Shown here one piece after another: positions 32,781-34,611 of a stretch of DNA of 34,611 bases; the first letter of the stretch is position 1; each line of letters begins with the position of its first letter. Source of the stretch: CAZDYI01 sp964509765 (lineage in GTDB: Bacteria > Pseudomonadota > Gammaproteobacteria > Tethybacterales > Tethybacteraceae); the NCBI GenBank assembly GCA_964509765.1, contig CAZDYI010000077.1:1-34611 (forward strand), in the 5' to 3' direction. A program made the position numbers and the translations under genes. Below the pieces are notes generated by a model that searched no databases, was not told the origin of the DNA, and saw nothing but the letters and a program-made list of their open reading frames with translations.

Positions 32781-34221
32781 GCTTGAAGCGGTTGATCCGC
32801 TCGCCTATCGCGACCGCCCGCGGCGAGATCGTCGCCTTGCGCCACAGGCCCGCGGCGAACCTGTTCGCCTCGGCCATAGTCGGGTAGACGTGGATCGCGC
32901 GGACTATGCCGTTTAGCCCGAGTCCGTTGCGCATCGCGACGATGTACTCGTGGAGCAGGTCGCCGGCGTGGTAGCCGACTATCGTCACGCCGAGGATCTT
33001 GCCCTTGCCCTCCGGGTCCGTGAGGACCTTGATCATGCCCTCGTCCTCCTGCTCGGCCATCGCGCGCTCGTTGTGGTCCATGCCGTAGACGTACGCCTTG
33101 TACGGTATGCCCTTCTCCTTGGCCTCGAGCTCGTTGAGCCCCGCCCGCGCGACCTCCGGGTGCGTGAAGGTGCACCACGGGACGACCGACCAGTCGACCT
33201 TGAGGCGGAACGGCGCGTAGAGCGCGTTGATCGCGCAGTAGAACGCCGCGTGGCCGGCGGTGTGGGTGAACTGGTACGAGCCGATGATGTCGCCGCAGGA
33301 GTAGATGTTCGGCACCGAGGTCTGCAGGTACTCGTTCACCTCGACGGCCCCGCGTTCGCTCACCTTGACGCCGGCGTCGGCGAGGCCCGGGACGTTCTTG
33401 CCGTTGGGGACGCGCCCGGTCGCGCACAGCAGCGCGTCGAACGGCAGCTCCTTGATCCCGCCGCCGCCGGACTGGCACATGAGCTTCCAGCCCCCGTCGG
33501 ACTTCACGCACTCGACCGCCTTGGTGTCGAGCATCAGCGTGACTCCCGCGTCGAGCATCGAGTCCTGGACGAACTTCGCCGCGTCGGGGTCCTCGCGCCG
33601 CAGCAGCTGCGACGAGCCCTCGACGAGGGTCACGTCTATGCCGAGGTACGAGAACGCCTGCGAGAGCTCCGAGCCGATCGGTCCGCCGCCGAGGACGACC
33701 ATCCGGTCCGGGCGCTTGCGCAGGCCCCATATGGTGTCCGAGGTGTAGTGCGGCGAGTCCTCGATGCCCTTGATCGGCGGGACGAACGGGCGCGCGCCGC
33801 AGCAGACGGCGATCGTCTTCGTAGTCAGGGTCTTGTCGCCGACCTTGACCTCGTGCGGGCTGGCTATCGTCGCCTCCTCGCCGAGGAAGCAGTCGACGCC
33901 CTCGCCGGTGTAGCGCTCGACCGAGTCGTGCGGCTCGATCTTCCTGATCACCGACGCAACCCGCTCCATGACGTCGGCGAAGTCGAACTCGACGTCGACC
34001 TTCCTGAAGCCGAGGTCCTTGCAGCGCCTGACGTCGCGCATGAACGTCGCCGAGCGGATAAGCGACTTCGACGGGACGCAGCCGAAGTTGAGGCAGTCGC
34101 CGCCCATGAGGTGCTTCTCGACGAGCGCCACCTTCGCCTTGGCGCCCGCGGCGACCAGCGAGGTCACGAGCCCGGCCGAGCCGGCGCCGATGACCACCAT
34201 GTTGAAGTCGTACTTGGCCAC
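32770..34221 (-). CDS. MerA-like pyridine nucleotide-disulfide oxidoreductase
   Basis: FAD flavoprotein of 483 residues. It shows the FAD dinucleotide-binding start VVIGAGSAGLVTSL, the redox pair C43/C48 in GGDCLNFGCVPSKSLI, the NAD(P)H fold VVLGGGPIGSELSQAF, and NIYSCGDI. At the C-terminus IHVYPTMAEANR has Tyr where dihydrolipoamide dehydrogenases have the catalytic His (HPT..E); MerA-like proteins also carry Tyr. The two C-terminal cysteines and N-terminal metal domain of real mercuric reductase are missing, so mercury reduction is not supported. GTG at 34221 has AAGGAG nine bases upstream. It follows a TVP38 gene, a recurrent pairing. Substrate unknown. Confidence 0.9.
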   Translation of the reverse strand: MAKYDFNMVVIGAGSAGLVTSLVAAGAKAKVALVEKHLMGGDCLNFGCVPSKSLIRSATFMRDVRRCKDLGFRKVDVEFDFADVMERVASVIRKIEPHDSVERYTGEGVDCFLGEEATIASPHEVKVGDKTLTTKTIAVCCGARPFVPPIKGIEDSPHYTSDTIWGLRKRPDRMVVLGGGPIGSELSQAFSYLGIDVTLVEGSSQLLRREDPDAAKFVQDSMLDAGVTLMLDTKAVECVKSDGGWKLMCQSGGGGIKELPFDALLCATGRVPNGKNVPGLADAGVKVSERGAVEVNEYLQTSVPNIYSCGDIIGSYQFTHTAGHAAFYCAINALYAPFRLKVDWSVVPWCTFTHPEVARAGLNELEAKEKGIPYKAYVYGMDHNERAMAEQEDEGMIKVLTDPEGKGKILGVTIVGYHAGDLLHEYIVAMRNGLGLNGIVRAIHVYPTMAEANRFAAGLWRKATISPRAVAIGERINRFKRGG

Positions 34222-34227
34222 GCTTTG

Positions 34228-34611
34228 CTACTCCTTTCCCCCGGTTGCGGCGTCCGCCGCGGCAACGTCGCCGCCGCCGTCCCCCTCGCCGGGCTCCGCC
34301 TCGGAGACCCCCCTCTTGCGGCGTATGAAGCCGACGACCTTCTTGGCCGCCAGGGGCAGGACCGCAATGAGGACGAAGGCCCCGATCAGCTCGGGCGAGG
34401 CGATGTCGCCGGGCGACTCGAGATCGGCTATCTCGGAACCTGCGTAGACGTAGACAACCGTGCCGGCGAACATGCCCGCCTGCGAAACCCAGTAGAAGGT
34501 CCAGGTCCCGATCTTGGTGAGCGCCATGAGGATGTTGATCAAGAAGAACGGAACCGCCGGGACCAGGCGAAGCGCGAACAGGTAGAAGGCGCCCTCCCTG
34601 TCGATCTGCGC
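34228..34611 (-). CDS. TVP38/TMEM64 (VTT-domain) membrane protein, 5' end truncated
   Basis: The frame is open to the end of the window, so only the C-terminal 127 residues are seen. They contain the family phrase EGAFYLFALRLVPAVPFFLINILMALT followed by GTWTFYWVSQAGMFAGTVVYVYAG and a last membrane helix (SPELIGAFVLIAVLPLAAKK), then a disordered Gly/Ala/Asp tail. VTT proteins are thought to be lipid scramblases or transporters. The stop is six bases before the flavoprotein start, so the two are likely one operon and may act together. Confidence 0.9.
   Translation of the reverse strand, partial: AQIDREGAFYLFALRLVPAVPFFLINILMALTKIGTWTFYWVSQAGMFAGTVVYVYAGSEIADLESPGDIASPELIGAFVLIAVLPLAAKKVVGFIRRKRGVSEAEPGEGDGGGDVAAADAATGGKE

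Noticed and set aside
32770..34221. Naming the flavoprotein as mercuric reductase (merA)
   Set aside because: The C-terminal cysteine pair and metal-binding domain are missing and no mer genes are nearby.

Overview
The window is one tightly packed stretch of a high-GC bacterial chromosome. Gene content and order point to a gammaproteobacterium. The supporting gene blocks are tsaE-amidase-mutL-miaA, yciO-trpS-scpA-scpB-rluB, ilvE next to a small NDUFS6-type zinc protein, xseB-ispA, and ntrY-ntrX. The MutL carries an endonuclease-type C-terminus, which suggests a lineage without MutH-type repair. I see no rRNA, tRNA, CRISPR array, insertion sequence or phage gene.

Layout: (1) 1-3.7 kb holds ntrY (5' end cut off) and ntrX, a membrane kinase and sigma54 activator pair. 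(2) 3.7-5.0 kb is a non-coding region with a cluster of palindromic repeats, followed by a helical membrane protein whose N-terminus looks like TatA/TatB. (3) 5.2-9.2 kb holds xseB, ispA, pcnB, tsaB and a family 4 uracil-DNA glycosylase, mostly joined by 4-base stop/start overlaps. (4) 9.2-12.6 kb holds an orphan histidine kinase (minus strand) divergent from an ABC-2 type permease and an anchored helical protein. (5) 12.6-17.6 kb holds mgtE (minus strand) and a run of rpsF-rpsR-rplI-rpsB-tsf-pyrH. (6) 17.6-25.6 kb is a minus-strand operon, read in the order TPR/coiled-coil envelope protein, nadE, tsaE, amidase, mutL, miaA. (7) 25.6-31.4 kb is a second minus-strand operon: ilvE, zinc protein, yciO, trpS, scpA, scpB, rluB. 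(8) 31.4-34.6 kb holds a CNNM/CorC-type transporter, a MerA-like flavoprotein and a TVP38/TMEM64 protein (5' end cut off).

Most genes are housekeeping: translation and tRNA modification (ribosomal proteins, Tsf, TrpS, TsaB, TsaE, MiaA, RluB), DNA repair and chromosome segregation (MutL, UDG, XseB, ScpAB), and NAD, UMP and isoprenoid metabolism. TsaB and TsaE, two parts of the t6A tRNA modification machinery, are both present at separate loci.

The points most worth a second look are these. miaA has no ATG, GTG or TTG start upstream of its P-loop. The TatB-like helical protein sits downstream of a palindrome cluster. The kinase/permease/anchored-protein cluster has no ATPase or response regulator. 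RluB has a repetitive Arg/Gly-rich N-terminal extension. Two ribosomal loci that are usually separate are joined here. Codon usage appears to shift inside ispA. I did not find a clearly new multi-gene system; the kinase/permease cluster and the TatB-like protein are the best candidates for uncharacterised function.
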